Positions 33,014 through 44,423 of a DNA stretch of 64,000 bases are shown in pieces. The notes under the pieces were generated by a model, which was not told the origin of the DNA, ran no database searches, and was given only the letters and a program-made list of their open reading frames with translations. Position 1 is the first letter of the stretch; every line of letters begins with the position of its first letter. The stretch comes from Rhodotorula mucilaginosa (Eukaryota; Basidiomycota; Microbotryomycetes; Sporidiobolales; Sporidiobolaceae). A program made the position numbers and the translations under genes. The stretch covers positions 930,001 through 994,000 of the forward strand of contig CP137865.1 of assembly GCA_034406715.1 (NCBI GenBank). Reading direction: 5' to 3'.

Positions 33014-33197
33014 AGGGACGACACAGGAGGGCGTTCGCATACGAGGTCGTTTATCCAAGAGTAGAGTTTCTCTCGCACATCAAGTATACCGCCGATCACC
33101 CCAGCGGAGGCGGCGTGTGGAAGATGCTTAATAGAGCCTATGGTTACAACAGACAAAGGGTGGAGGGGAGATTTGTGTAAAAGGATGAGGGAAGAAA

Positions 33198-34571
33198 CTA
33201 TGGCGCATGTCCTCTCGGTTCCGGACCAGGATCTGCTGCTCCGACCGCCGCCGCCGCCGCCGCCGCCGCCGGGCCTTTGGCGTCGCAGAGCAGACCCGTC
33301 ATGGCACAGACGCGTTCTCGGAAGCGAGTCCTGCCCTGCCGGAAGCTCGCCGCCCACCGGTCGCGCCACGCCCTCAGTCGGCGCCTCGCCTCCTCGTCCT
33401 CCTGCGCCTCTTCCTGCGTCGGTCCGTACCGCCACCCCCGTCTCCTCGACTCGGCCCTCTCGGATTCTGCAATCTCGCGCAGTTCGGCCTCCTCGGGCGA
33501 GATGCCGTGTTCGTGTTCGGCCCATTTGCTGCGCGCTTCGTCGAGGCGGGCGCGGATCCGGAGCGAGAAGGCGGATGGGACGGGGTCGAATTGGTACGGT
33601 TTGAGAGGGCCGGAGGAGAGAAAGGCGGCAGAGGTGGAAGGGCGGAGGAGCAGGTCGGCGACGAGTTGCAGACCGAGGCGAGCCTGGGGGGAGTTGTCGT
33701 CGTCGTCGGAGACCGAGGGAGTCAGCTTTTCCTCTGCTGCCCGCACACTTGGAATATCGTCAACGTACACCTTCGATTGATCGAGGGAGCTTGCTCAGCC
33801 CGAAAGCTTCGATTCGATGCGAGACGGGCCAAAAGCCAAATTCGGACGTCACGCGCGAGAGCGTGTTGACTTCGGTGCTGTTTGGGCCGGCGACGAGTCA
33901 AAATAGATCAGAGTCTACGTTGTAGACTGTGGAGAAGCAGGGAAGCCTCCAAAGGGGCGACTCACGCGAGGGTGTCTTCGGGCAAGGGCCTAAACACTTG
34001 CCACTCGAACACTTCCATGAATTCGGTGCGGTCAATGTTTCGACTCCGTGTCCGCAGTTCGCGCTTGATACCCGACGGCGGTACGCTCGCCGGTCCTGCT
34101 TCGGCAGCCGCAGCTTCTTGAGAGGACGACGGTGCTGCCTCGCGGACTGGAGTGATCCCGTCCGGTTCGACGAGTCCCATCTCGATCTCGCTCTCCTCGA
34201 GGACCCAGGTCGTATCAATCTTTTGGATCACTCTCGGTGCCCATCTCGGAACCTTGCCGCGCTTGAGGACGAGACGGGTCGTGCGGAGGACGTTGGTGTC
34301 GGGGTGGAACGAACGCGAGATGACGTCGGACGAGAGGATGTGGCGGCCATACGGGGACGGGTACCGCTGGTTGTGCGCGAGGACGATGTAGGGAAAGGGG
34401 ATCCTGGTTTGCACGGTCCCAGATCAGCTCGTATACTCCGGAGCCGGGGGTCCTTGAATTTTATTGTCAGAGAGATGCCGAAGCTTGTGGTGTGCTCCCT
34501 CGTGACCAGTCGGCTGAGGAGAGGGTGGCAGCGTACGGAAAAGTATGGCTCGTCTCGGAGGTCAGGACCAT
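33198..34571 (-). CDS. UPS1: Ups1/PRELI-family mitochondrial lipid transfer protein with C-terminal extension
   Basis: PRELI proteins with Mdm35 move phosphatidic acid across the intermembrane space for cardiolipin synthesis. Exon 1 34571-34537 encodes MVLTSETSHTFP and exon 2 starts at 34404 with IPFPYIVLAHNQRYPSPY; together they match the yeast Ups1 start (MVLLHKSTHIFP, then a RYPNPY box). Next come HILSSDVISRSF, the Arg-rich LRTTRLVLKRGKVPRW, TTWVLEESEIE, and RNIDRTEFMEVFEWQVF. The third exon (from about 33870) gives VNTLSRVTSEFGFWP. After LPRS the short frame would stop; splicing a very short intron (~37 bp) would add ~175 residues of charged helical sequence (EEEKLTPSVS... with Ala/Arg-rich end). 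The extension is uncertain; the core is firm. Confidence 0.85.
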
Positions 34572-34753
34572 CGCACCAGCCCGTGTAGCAAGAGAGCAGC
34601 TCCTCGTCGTCCTCCTCTTTTTGATCCGTCGACCAGACGACCAAGTTGGACCAGTTCGACCCGGAGACGGAGCGGTTCAGTGGGAGTCGGCACGGGAGTT
34701 GACTCGTAAAGGCCACGAGACTTGTCCCGCGCCTTGTCGGCCAAAGGAGTGCT

Positions 34754-35451
34754 ATGGGAAAGAGCAAGCGAACGCCGTCCTCTCTCGCTCTCCCCACTCG
34801 CGCACAAAGACGCCGAGGCTGTAAAGAGATGGCAATCCAATCGAAAGATGACCAGGAACCGGCATTCGACTCTGTCCTCGCATCCGGCTTGTATCCCGCC
34901 GCCGTCCGACTCGCTCACCTCGCCGTCCAGACGACGCCGCTCCACGCCGACGCCGACTCGGCAGACGCAGCAGTCGCAACTCCAGAGCAGCTCAGCGAAC
35001 AGGTACGCTTCCATTGTGATGATCCGAACTCGACCGTCGGCTGCTGACCCCGACCTGACAGGCCGCTTCGCTCCGGAACAACCTCGCACGCCTCACAGAC
35101 CAGGCGAACCAACTCCCGGCCGGGCAATTGAGCCTCCAAGACCAAGACTGGTTGATCCAACAACTCGAAGCTCGCGTCGAACAGAGCAGGTGCGTCTCGC
35201 GCGCGCGCCGTCTGGTTTTACGTCTCCCACAGTTTCTTTTCTACAGCGACTGACTCTGGCGAGGCGTTGTCGACGGCACTGGCCTCTCGCACAGACAAGC
35301 GCTCGCCACTATGGCACAGCTGACGCGACTCGACGCCGTCTCCGCCGCCGAGGAGGCGAAAACGCCAGCAGCACTTGCTCAGGTCTCGACCGAGGAAGGA
35401 GGAGACGCCGCCGCCGCCCACGACGACGACCGGATGGACACGGCTGCATGA
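34754..35451 (+). CDS. Small coiled-coil protein, possibly Mediator subunit Med9
   Basis: Three exons: 34754-35002, about 35062-35190 and about 35296-35451. The start may be the first Met (MGKSKRTPSS) or the one at 34829 (MAIQSKDDQEP). The central part reads FDSVLASGLYPAAVRLAHLA, then SLRNNLARLTDQANQLPAG, then QDWLIQQLEARVEQSRQALA, with a short acidic tail. Two helices around a short QLPAG-type turn and a terminal coiled coil resemble Med9/Cse2 of the Mediator middle module, but similarity is weak by eye. Promoter is shared with the divergent UPS1 gene (182 bp between starts). Confidence 0.5.
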
Positions 35452-36022
35452 GCTCGTACCGCCGCACGGAGATGACACCAAGACTAGAACACCGCGCCCG
35501 CCCTCCATCCCTCGTGGCATTGCGCTAGGGACGCCTCCCTTGGGGCAGGTGGGCGAAACCTTGTGACGCCACAAGGGCGCGGACCCCGCGTCGCTGCCCG
35601 CCCGTCCGCCTCGCATGGACCCCACCACCAATCATCTCGCGCGGTCTTCCAAAAGAGTCCACCTCCGGCTTGTCCAGCCAGGCGAAAGGAACGATCGCTT
35701 CAGCCGGCTTTCAGTCGACGCGGGATCGTTCGTCTCGGCCCCTCCGCCTGCTCCCGACCGTCCAAGCCGGAACCGAATGCGGTCCCCGCCCGAAGTGTTC
35801 CTATGCAACGCGAGCAGTTTGAAGGTTCTCCTGGATTTGATGAGCATGATTGAGCAGGCTCTCGATTGCGAGGAGGGCGGGCGAAGAACCGGACAGAAGA
35901 ATCCGCATGGGCCGGGGAGGGGCGTCGTTGAAGGAGGAAAGTGTTGCGATGCAGGTGGTCATAGCAGGACATAGGAACAGCAGATAGAGAGTACAACAAA
36001 GGTGAAGAAGAAGAGGGGAGCG
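35452..36022. other. Convergent 3' interval
   Basis: About 570 bp between two genes that end facing each other. Open frames on both strands lack splice signals and domains. No gene seen. Confidence 0.4.
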
Positions 36023-36465
36023 CTAAGAGAAGCGGAACTTTCGCTTGAACCACCCTGGCTGCTTGAAGACCTCTCCTCGCTCTGCGCGCTCGATCGTGTC
36101 GGCGATGCGCTGGTAGTGTTTCGGGAACGAAGCGGGTCTGGTCGTCCGCTGCGTGACGGGGTACTGTCGGTGTGTGTGTGGCAGTGGGTGAGCTCAAAGG
36201 GGCCGTCCACCTGCGATCGAGAGGAGTGGTGACGACTGACCTGTTCGAGTGCCTTGTTCTGTACGAGTCTCTGCATGGCCCTGGCTGCCTCGTTGGCCTT
36301 GCAGCGCTGCGTCTCGGTCAAGGGCGACTCGGAAGCGGCAAAGGCGCGGTCGGCGGCGGTGCGGATCGCGTCTGCGAACTGGAGTTTCGGGCGGAGGGGG
36401 TCGCGTGGCCAGGCCGAGGCGACGGCGTGCCAGGCTGTGCGCAGACTTGCGTTTGGGACAGACAT
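36023..36465 (-). CDS. Cbp6/UQCC2-like complex III assembly factor (putative)
   Basis: Two exons: 36465-36241 and 36163-36023, giving a protein of ~121 residues. The sequence starts MSVPNASLRTAWHAVASAWP, has WPRDPLRPKLQFADAIRTA, and later TTRPASFPKHYQRIADTI. The pattern W-P-x-D then a long helix ending RxxAxxAF is like human UQCC2, and the PxYYxRL-like box (FPKHYQRI) is like yeast Cbp6. Those factors bind newly made cytochrome b in the mitochondrion. Similarity is from pattern memory, so the call is tentative. It is head-to-head with the TMEM135-like gene, 124 bp between start codons. Confidence 0.5.
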
Positions 36466-36589
36466 CGCTGGTGGCTGAGTGGCGAGTGGCGGGAGGAGAG
36501 ACTCAACTGGCTTGCGCGTGATCGAGGTCCTCTCCCCACTCGCTCGTCCTCACTCGAGACTAGGACGAGACATTGCTGAACGGGAACAG

Positions 36590-38862
36590 ATGGCAGACGA
36601 TACACCTCGGACTGATCCGACCGCTGCTCCGGGGTCTAGCGACGCGAACGAGGTTCCGCCGCTTCCCCACCCGACGCTGCCTCCGGCAACTCGTCACGCC
36701 TCGCGCACAGCCAGGTTCGACCTCGGACCCCTCGCCACCGACATGAACGACCGCACCGGTCCCTCCTCGACCCGCTCCGCCTCGCCCGAACCCCTCGCGA
36801 CGCCCACCCTCGCCCAGTCGTACGGACACCTGAAGAAGAACCTCTCGTTCAAGTCCCTCCGGGACCTCGAGGTCCGGGAACTGAGCGAGCATATCTACCG
36901 GAGAGGGGCTAGGACCGACAACTTGAAATATAGGCCCAAGAACGACGACGAGATCTTTACGCATGCCCTCAAGGGAGGAATCCGTGCGCTCGCGTTCCTT
37001 TGACTGTGTTCTGGGACCTGCGCTAACTCTGACTCGAGCCCCCGATCAGGCTCTCTCATCCTCGGCTGCTCCCTCCGCGCCGCCGTCAACTTTGTCATCG
37101 TCCTGCTCCGGCTCACTCGCAAGAGGTGCGTCCTGCCCGGGGCATTGTTCCGTCAATCCCCCGCACTGACAAACCTGCTCACAAAACAGGGGCATCCGTC
37201 CGCGAGTGATCCTGAATGCCCTGTTTGGATCCGACGTCTGGCGCTTTGGCGGAATGCTCGGCTTGTTCAGCTTCCTCTAGTGCGTTTCCTCCCTCGCTCA
37301 TCACCTTGAAAGCGCGACGCTGATCTCATATTTCGGACCCCGTAGCAAATGGACCCTCCACACGATCCGCCTCTACAACCCCGGTCCGCAAGGACCCGGC
37401 CAATCCGAGCGGTGGCACGCCGCCCTCGCCGGCCTCGTCTCGGGCCTGTCGGTCGTCGCCGAGAAGCCCTCGCGAAGGGTCACGATCGGGCAGCAACTGT
37501 TTGTCCGCGGCCTGCAAGGGCACTACAACCTCCTCAAGAGCGAGGGGCGCATCCGCGTCAAGCACGTCAGCGTCCTCGTGTTTGGGTTCGCGTGCGCCCA
37601 GATTATGTACTCGTGGCTCATGGCGCCCGAGGCGCTGCCGGCCGGCTACCGCAGATGGATTACGCAAGCTTCTGTGCGTCCTAGTCTGTGTCGGGAGACT
37701 GAATCGTGTGCTGCACGCACAGTCTACTAACTCGCGCCGCTTTTTTGCCGAACGATGGACAGCGCGTCTCCGAGCCGTGCCTCCCCGTGAATCGCTCGAC
37801 TGGCCGTTCGGGCATCTTTGATCCCGAGATCGCACTCAAGACACTCACGTGGGGTCGCGGAGCGACGCCCCAAAACCGCACCTTGATCGAAGCCTACGCC
37901 AAGCGCGGCGAGAAGGTCTGTTCTTTTCAAAACGGGTTTCTTTCTTCCCTCGGCGTGTGCCGCTGACGGCTTTCGAACTGCCTGCAGGGCGACTTTGGTC
38001 CACCGTTCGCACCCTGCGCGACGATCCACCCCTGGGCGGATACGTGCACGGCGTGCGCCGTCGACCGGTGGCAGAACGTGTTCCGCTGGATCGCGCCCGT
38101 CTATGCCGGTCTGCATCTCATCCCGCCCATCTTGCTGAGGAGTAAAGCTTGGATGAAGAAGTGCGTTGGTACCTCTTTCAGCTATGAGGCGGTGGCGACT
38201 CTTGCTGACGCCACGTGACCCTCGGACCCACAACAGCCCATCGACGTATTTGTACCGCTCCGCCTTCAACACGATCCGGTCCTGCTCCTTCCTCGCCACC
38301 TTTGTCGTCATCTTCCAAGGACTCGTCTGTTTCCGACAACACGTCTACGCCGCGCTCGCAGGTCGAGTCCCGGCTTGGCTGCTCTCGATCGTGCAGCACC
38401 GGATGTACTACTGGTTCTGCGGGTAAGATGCTTCTCCTTACCCCGTCATTTAACCGCTTGTCGTGTGTGACTGACTCGGTGGCATGCGCGCGACCGCCCG
38501 CAGGTTCTCGACCTGTATCGCCCTCTTTATCGAAGACCCGAAACGCCGCCGCGAACTCGCCATGTATGTCCTCCCCAGGGGACTCGAGAGCATGTGGTCG
38601 ACCCTGCGGAAAAAGAGCTACGTCCCGTTCGTACCCGGCGGTGAAGTGCTCCTGACGAGGTAAGACTGAGCGCACCCTAACCCAACCAAGAATCTTCCTT
38701 TCTCTCTCGCAAACGAGAAGGGTGACCTGACTGACTTTCGAGGTTCCGCATCGTAACAACAGCGTCGGTCTCGCCATGGTCATGCAAACGTATCAGACGA
38801 CGCCGGAACACCTCTCGGGCCTCGTTCGCAGCTTCTTGTACCAGCTGATCGGCCATGGCTAG
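36590..38862 (+). CDS. TMEM135-like membrane protein (mitochondrion/peroxisome)
   Basis: Exons: 36590-36983, 37050-37135, 37190-37279, 37346-37673, 37763-37915, 37988-38160, 38237-38422, 38504-38659 and 38763-38862, all in frame. After a disordered Pro/Ser/Thr-rich N-terminus come membrane segments (LILGCSLRAAVNFVIVLL, FGGMLGLFSFLYKW) and the TMEM135 hallmark PPFAPCATIHPWADTCTACA, a cysteine-rich box followed by helices (APVYAGLHLIPPILL, FLATFVVIFQGLVCF, FSTCIALFIEDPKRR). Animal TMEM135 affects mitochondrial dynamics and peroxisomal lipid handling; the fungal role is not settled. Ends GLVRSFLYQLIGHG. Confidence 0.85.
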
Positions 38863-39034
38863 CTAGAGAAGACCCCTCTTCCCCTGGTTTAGATTTGGGC
38901 CCGTAGCATAGCCGTACAATGCACTGTTGTAGATCCGCAAATTCCCGGTAAAGCTTTTGTCGCAACGAGACGACTCTTTTCTGAGGACCGAAAGCGTGTG
39001 GAAATCTCCTGCGCACTGTCAATCGCGAGAGCGT

Positions 39035-40816
39035 CTACTCGTCTTCCATCCCGTCGCTCGGATCTGAACCATCCTCGTCGTCGTCGGTCTCGCCCTCCTC
39101 TTCTTCTGATTGTGCTTCTTCCGCCTCCACGCCGCGCTTCAACCCTGCTTCTATCCTCCGCCTGACTTCGACCCCGTCTCCGAGTCCCCGTCCGATCAAG
39201 ACCAGCTTCGGTTTGACTTCGGCGGCGTTGACTCCCTGTCCGGGCGGGACCTCGGCCAGATCAAAGATATCTCGAACGCCTTGCAGGATCCATGATCGGC
39301 CGTCGGTGGTCCGGAGGAACGCTTTCGTCCGGAGCAAGTCGAGCGAGTCCGGTGGCGAAAGTGGCGGATCGGATTCGCCCTCGTCTTCTAACGCGGGGAG
39401 CTGTCCCTCCCAGAGGAGGTTGGCGATCACAGAGTGGAACGCGCTCCCCGAGTGGACGGCTCCGAAAACTGGCAAGGGGATCGTGATCGAAGAGATGTCG
39501 TTCGCGTGCGGAGACGAGGCTAACGAGCCAGATTTTGGCGCCAAATCCGTGTGGGAATGTGAATGCTGAGGATTTTCGACGCAGTCAGAGCACGCAGTCG
39601 CTTCTGACTGCTCTGCCGCTTGTGCAAAGGGTGCGAGCGTCTCGGCGCGTATGGGTGCGGAGGGCGCAGCGTAGATATTGAGATCGAGGATGAGCGATAG
39701 GTCGATGGAAGAGCGGGTAGTGCGGTGGATAAGTGCCGTCGAGTTGATTGAGCTATGTGTTGTTGGTCTGTCAGGCAGGAAAGCAACGTCGGCCAGGGCC
39801 ACCGACCACTCACCGGAGAGATTGCTCTATCCTGTCGAGATCGGCCGCAGTCTTCACAAGGTCAACCTTGTTGAGCAGGATGACGTCCGCCGTCGCGACT
39901 TGTCTTTCCGTGACCACGAGTTAGTGGGCTGAACGAGACGTTCACGGAGGGGGACGAAATAAAAATCGCACCGCTGCGCTTCATTGTACGATCCGTCTGG
40001 TCGCGGATCCCGTAATTGCTGATAAAACCCGCATTCAGCTCGAGGATATCAGACTGAGCTGCGACATGGCCGTACCTTCTCGATGCCTGCAGCATCCACA
40101 ACAGCGACGACTGCATCGAGGGAGACGTCTACCGGAGTTCTTGAGAGGTCAGCGATCGTACGCGCCTGCAATCGCGGGCAACTCTCCCTCACCTAGATTC
40201 AGGGCCGGTTCGTTCCAGAAGGCTTGAATGATGGGCGCGGGGTCCGCCAGCCCTGTCGTCTCGAGGACGATCTGGTCGAACCGGCCTTTCTTTTCCATCA
40301 GGGCGAGGATAGCGTTCAGCCCGGTATCGCGGACGGAGCAGCACAGGCAGCCGTTGTTGAGTTCGAGCCACTCTTCGACGAGAGCGTCATCCGTTTGAAC
40401 CGAGATGGCTTTGGCTATTTCGACGGGAACATGCGCTTGTCAGCAGGTTTTCCGAGCCGTATGCCCCTCCGAGCGAATTGTTCAGGCCTCACATTCGATA
40501 TCCGACGTATCACCAAACTCGTTCATGATCACGGCTATCCTCCGACCGTGCTGTTCCTTGAGGATGTAGTCGAGCAGAGTGCTCTTTCCGCTGCCGAGGT
40601 AGCCCGTCACGATCGTCATCGGGACCTTTCCTTGCGCTTCCACGAGCTGCGGGCTGTAGAATTGGATCGCAGTCAGCCAAGCCCCGAAGCCGTCCGCACA
40701 CAGGCCGACCAGTCAGCCAGTCTGGGTCGCAAGTGGGGCAAGGCTCACACATCGTCATCGTCCATGCCAGCATCCGAGACGCTCAGGGCGTCCATGTGCA
40801 GCTCTTCTGTTGTCAT
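39035..40816 (-). CDS. COG0523 (CobW/ZNG1-type) GTPase, probable zinc metallochaperone
   Basis: Starts at 40816 ([15 protein letters not shown]). The G domain shows [11 protein letters not shown] (Walker A), [13 protein letters not shown], the metal-binding signature GCLCCSVRD within [22 protein letters not shown] (switch II) and a NKVDL specificity motif near 39860. A loop later carries HSHSH, a second likely metal site. The C-terminal CobW_C domain includes [33 protein letters not shown] and [10 protein letters not shown], then an acidic tail of Glu/Asp ending GMEDE. Members hand zinc to client enzymes such as methionine aminopeptidase; this assignment follows from the motif set. At least five introns interrupt the gene. 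Confidence 0.9.
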
Positions 40817-41145
40817 ACTCTCCGCGTCCGAACGTCGTTTTCCGCGGGGAGGCGGTCGGTGAGTGAGGGAAGAGAAGCAGAATGAACCGAAAAGATGAAC
40901 TCCGGGGCGCTCGGAAGTGCAGCGCCGAACGGACAGCCGAACAGGCTTGGGTCTCTACTCATTCCTGCATATCAGGATCTGCCTACGAGTGTGCTCTCTT
41001 CTGCGACCACCGCGTCGAAACAACATGTAACCGCGAACCGGATCAAGCGGAGGACTCAAAATGTTCTTCAGGCGAGCGAAGTAGTGGACAGCGAAAACGA
41101 AAAAACGGGGTCTAGCCTATACAGGCCCGCCTCGAGACTCGTGCT

Positions 41146-42377
41146 TCAGACCCAGTCGCTCCGCCGCCGGCGAGATCCCGAACGGCTGCGGCGACGGCGA
41201 GACCCGCTTGAGCTATCGCTGCTGTCGCTGGCGCTGTCGCTGTCGACGACTGCGCGTCCCGAGCGAGATGCCGACCTCGACCTCGTCCGGGACGCGGACC
41301 TGTCCCTCGATCGGGATCGACGCTTGCCCAAAGCTCGCTCTTCTGCTCGACGACGTGAGCTGCTGCGGTGGTGACTGGAACGACTGCCTCGACGCTTCGA
41401 GGAGCGCGATCGTCGCTTCGAGTCCTCGTCGGAGCCGGAGTCGCTCTCGCCACCGCGGTGATGGCGCCCGCGACCGCCGTACGCAGATGTGGCGGAAGCT
41501 CGTTCCAACCGCCGCGACGAGCGAGCAAGGCTGCCCATCTTCTGAACCACAGGATCTGCGTCGCCGACCAGTTTGCGTTCCTCGTCGCCGGTTGACGCCG
41601 CTTGAGATTTGGGAGCGGAGGAGAACATCGAGATGCCCATCTCGGTGCAGTACAGCTTGACGGCGGTGAGCATCCAAACCGTCGCTCCGACTGCGCAGAT
41701 CTCGGCCTGTTCTCGTTGGAAGTGTCAGCGACGGCAAAAGCCTTTCTTCATAACTGACGACTGACCGGAATGGAGATCCACCCGAACATAATGTAGCATG
41801 AGTAGCATTCCGAATCGAGGGTCGCGCTATTCCCCGGCGATATTAAAATGGTCAGTCCTCGACGATCACGCGAACATGGATTGTCAGACACTTTGCTCAC
41901 CATGCTTTCTGGATCAGGAATCTTGTTGACCCGAAGGACATGATCGCACCGGCAACCGCCCACGGCGCCAGCACGACGGCCGAAAAGGCGGTCGTCGCGA
42001 TCCACATCCATCGTGTGAGGCGCGGGTGGACAGCCTGACCGGAGCAAGAGATGAAGAGGCCGATCGAGAATCCCGCCGCTGTCGCAAACAGAATCGCGAG
42101 ACCTGCATTCAGGGACACGTTAGTGTCAGGCGATCTGAGTCTCGAGCATGGGAGCGGACTCACTCAGCGAGACCATGAGCGGATACGCCCAAATGTCGGG
42201 CTCGTTACCTTCAGCGGTCGAAGCATGTTCGAGCGACCCGAGTTTGCTTCTGGCCAGCGCTGCCAGCAAGGTGAGCACCAGGAACATGCCAGCGCTGAAC
42301 CCGCAGGCGATCATGGCCCACGAGCGGCGCGACCAATGACGACTCGGCGCAGCGGCGGGTACGCGCGCGTCGGACAT
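41146..42377 (-). CDS. Four-span membrane protein with an Arg/Ser-rich tail, function unknown
   Basis: Starts at 42377 (MSDARVPAAAPSRHW). Four hydrophobic segments follow over four exons: MIACGFSAGMFLVLTLLAAL, AILFATAAGFSIGLFISC, WIATTAFSAVVLAPWAVAGA and IMFGWISIPVAEICAVGATVW. The cytosolic C-terminal part (~170 residues) is first charged, then dominated by SR/RS dipeptides (RSRSRDRSASRTRSRSAS) and ends RRRRSDWV at 41146. The four-span layout recalls tetraspan/MARVEL-type proteins, but I see no diagnostic motif. RS tails are normally found in nuclear splicing factors, so the combination is odd. Confidence 0.75.
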
Positions 42378-42923
42378 GTCGGTGGCGAACGTTGCTTTGT
42401 TTTGTAGGCTGTGCTAGGCCGCAAGAGCGCTGCGACGAGATGTGGGTCAAAGAGCGATCTTCATCGCGAGTCTGGAAAGCGATTGTCGGCTTGTCCGCGG
42501 ACCAAGCGGTGCGTGCGCGCGGGTGGCTGTGTGTTGCTTTGTGCTGTGTAGTGAGTGTGGCACAAATTGCTCGAGTTCGCCGTGCATCCAGCGAAGGCCA
42601 GAGTTGGGCGCGCCTGCGACGGAGCTGAGCCTTGGGAAAGGAGGTCGGTGTCACCGTCCGAAGGTGGGTGTTGGAGGTGAAATGGTCAACTGTTACATCA
42701 AGAGCAGACGGATCGGATCGGAGTGTGATGTTACGGCAGGCAGGGGGCAGGATCAGTGTACAGCCGAAAAGGAATTGATCGAGAATGGCGGCCAGAGTGC
42801 AACGGAAGCGCGATCGCGGAGATCTAAGTCGGCAGGGGAGACGCGAGGTCGCGCGCGGGATCCATGAAAGAAAGGACGCTGATCGAGGGATGTATGTAGT
42901 AGGTCGAAGTCGACGTCGACCGT
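42378..42923. other. Intergenic region
   Basis: About 550 bp between the start of the four-span gene and the end of SNF7. It should hold the promoter of the former. No gene seen. Confidence 0.4.
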
Positions 42924-43986
42924 TTACATGGCCAGCTGCGCCTGTAGTTCTCGCAACTCGGCCTCTTCCTCGTCCTCCTCTATCCTCTGAGCCGGAGTCT
43001 TGGCTGCAAGGCAGGCATTCCGTGAGTGAGATTAGTATCGCTCGCGCAAAGGCAAATGAGGTCGGGCTTACCCGCAGGGACCGCCGCGGCTGGTGAATGG
43101 ATCGGTGCTGCCTCGGCACCTGCCAACCGCTTGTTGAGCTCTTCCTGCTCGAGCTCTGCCAACTCGTCCGCCAACTCCTGGTCGTCCACCTGAGAGATAC
43201 GTGATTGTCAGCTTTCTTCTCGGCGGCAAGGAACCCGGTGACGGTGTCGAAAGTACGCACATCGATGCCCATTCCTGCAGGATCCGAGATGGCTTGCGAG
43301 ATTTCGTTCGTGAGCTCGAGCTGATTCCGAACCTCGTCCATCGTCGCGTCGACCTTGTCGACGTTGCTGTATGTGAAGACAACCGAATTAGGTCATGGAC
43401 CGGACGGGGCAGATGGATGCGGAAGGTGGTCACGCACAGCTTGCCGTGGATGCCCTTGAGCACGTCGGCACCCTTCTTCATCGCCTCGAGCGTCTCCTTG
43501 TTCATGTTGGCAGACTCGATGGCGTTGACCTGGCATCCGCAGCGCCGTCAGCATTGTCTCTAGCTGTTGTGGCGAGTTCATCCTACGTACCTGAGTCGTC
43601 AGCGTCATCTTGCGCCCCGAGATGCTCTCGAGCTCCTGCTCATACAGCTTCTTCTGCCGCAGCGCCTGTTTAGCCACTGTGAGTCGTGGGAGAGTCAGCG
43701 GGAGTACTCAAATGCGTGAGAGGCAGAGCTGGACCGATATCCGGATCGGGCGAGCGGGGCGGCCGGTAGACGCGAAGACGGGGCAGAGACGGCGTCACGT
43801 ACCTCTCGGGTTGCTCGTAGCGTTCGCTCGTGCCTTCCTGACCTCGTCGTCGATCTTCTTGCCGAGGTATTCCTCCTTCTTGTCGAGCATAAGGAGGTGC
43901 TCGCGGAGGTTGACAATCGCCTCGCGGGTCGAGTCCTTGGACTTTGCGCCGCCGCTCCCGGTCAGGTAAGAGAGCCACCCAGACAT
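42924..43986 (-). CDS. SNF7: ESCRT-III subunit Snf7/CHMP4
   Basis: Snf7 polymerises on endosomal membranes to drive vesicle budding and scission. Starts at 43986 with MSGWLSYLTGSGGAKSKDST, and continues with the conserved helix 1 (REAIVNLREHLLMLDKKEEY), ARANATSNPR, VAKQALRQKKLYEQEL, NAIESANMNKETLEAMKKGA, VDKVDATMDEVRNQLELTNE and IDVDDQELADELAELEQEEL. It ends with an acidic MIM1-like helix (EEEAELRELQAQLAM) for Vps4 binding. About five introns. Length of ~220 residues is normal for the family. Confidence 0.96.
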
Positions 43987-44423
43987 GATTGGCAGTAGTT
44001 TTCTAGTGCGGGTATGCTTGGCGAGACGGGTGCGTGCAATCGAGCGGGCGACGTTGGCTGATGATCAAGTCGGGTGCACTGGCGACTCGGACTGCAGCTT
44101 CTGTTCGTAGAGTGGGCGAGGACTGTGCGACTGCAGGTGCTGCTCTGCGTCTCGCGCGATGGCAGTCGGGCAGCGTGTAGCGTGAGCAAGTCGGAGCGAT
44201 CGGCTGCCGAGATGACGCTGGTCTCATCGCATCTCTAATGTGGATTACAATCTCGCCTATGTCCTGGGATTACAAACACCGCATTTCACTCTCGGAGACT
44301 CCAGGGGTCCGCCTGATGCCTTGCAAAGGAGAAATTCTCTCTACTTTCACTGAAGGCTACGCAAATGGGAGCGAGCGAGTCCGATGTATGGGGCCAAACG
44401 CCGAAGAAGAAGTTGCTCTACGC
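43987..44423. other. Intergenic region SNF7-pirin
   Basis: About 440 bp holding the SNF7 promoter and pirin 3' UTR (both genes on the minus strand). No gene seen. Confidence 0.4.

Noticed and set aside
32099-33058. 319-codon open frame antisense to ALE1
   Set aside because: Mirror of the charged ALE1 tail; crosses ALE1 introns without splice logic.
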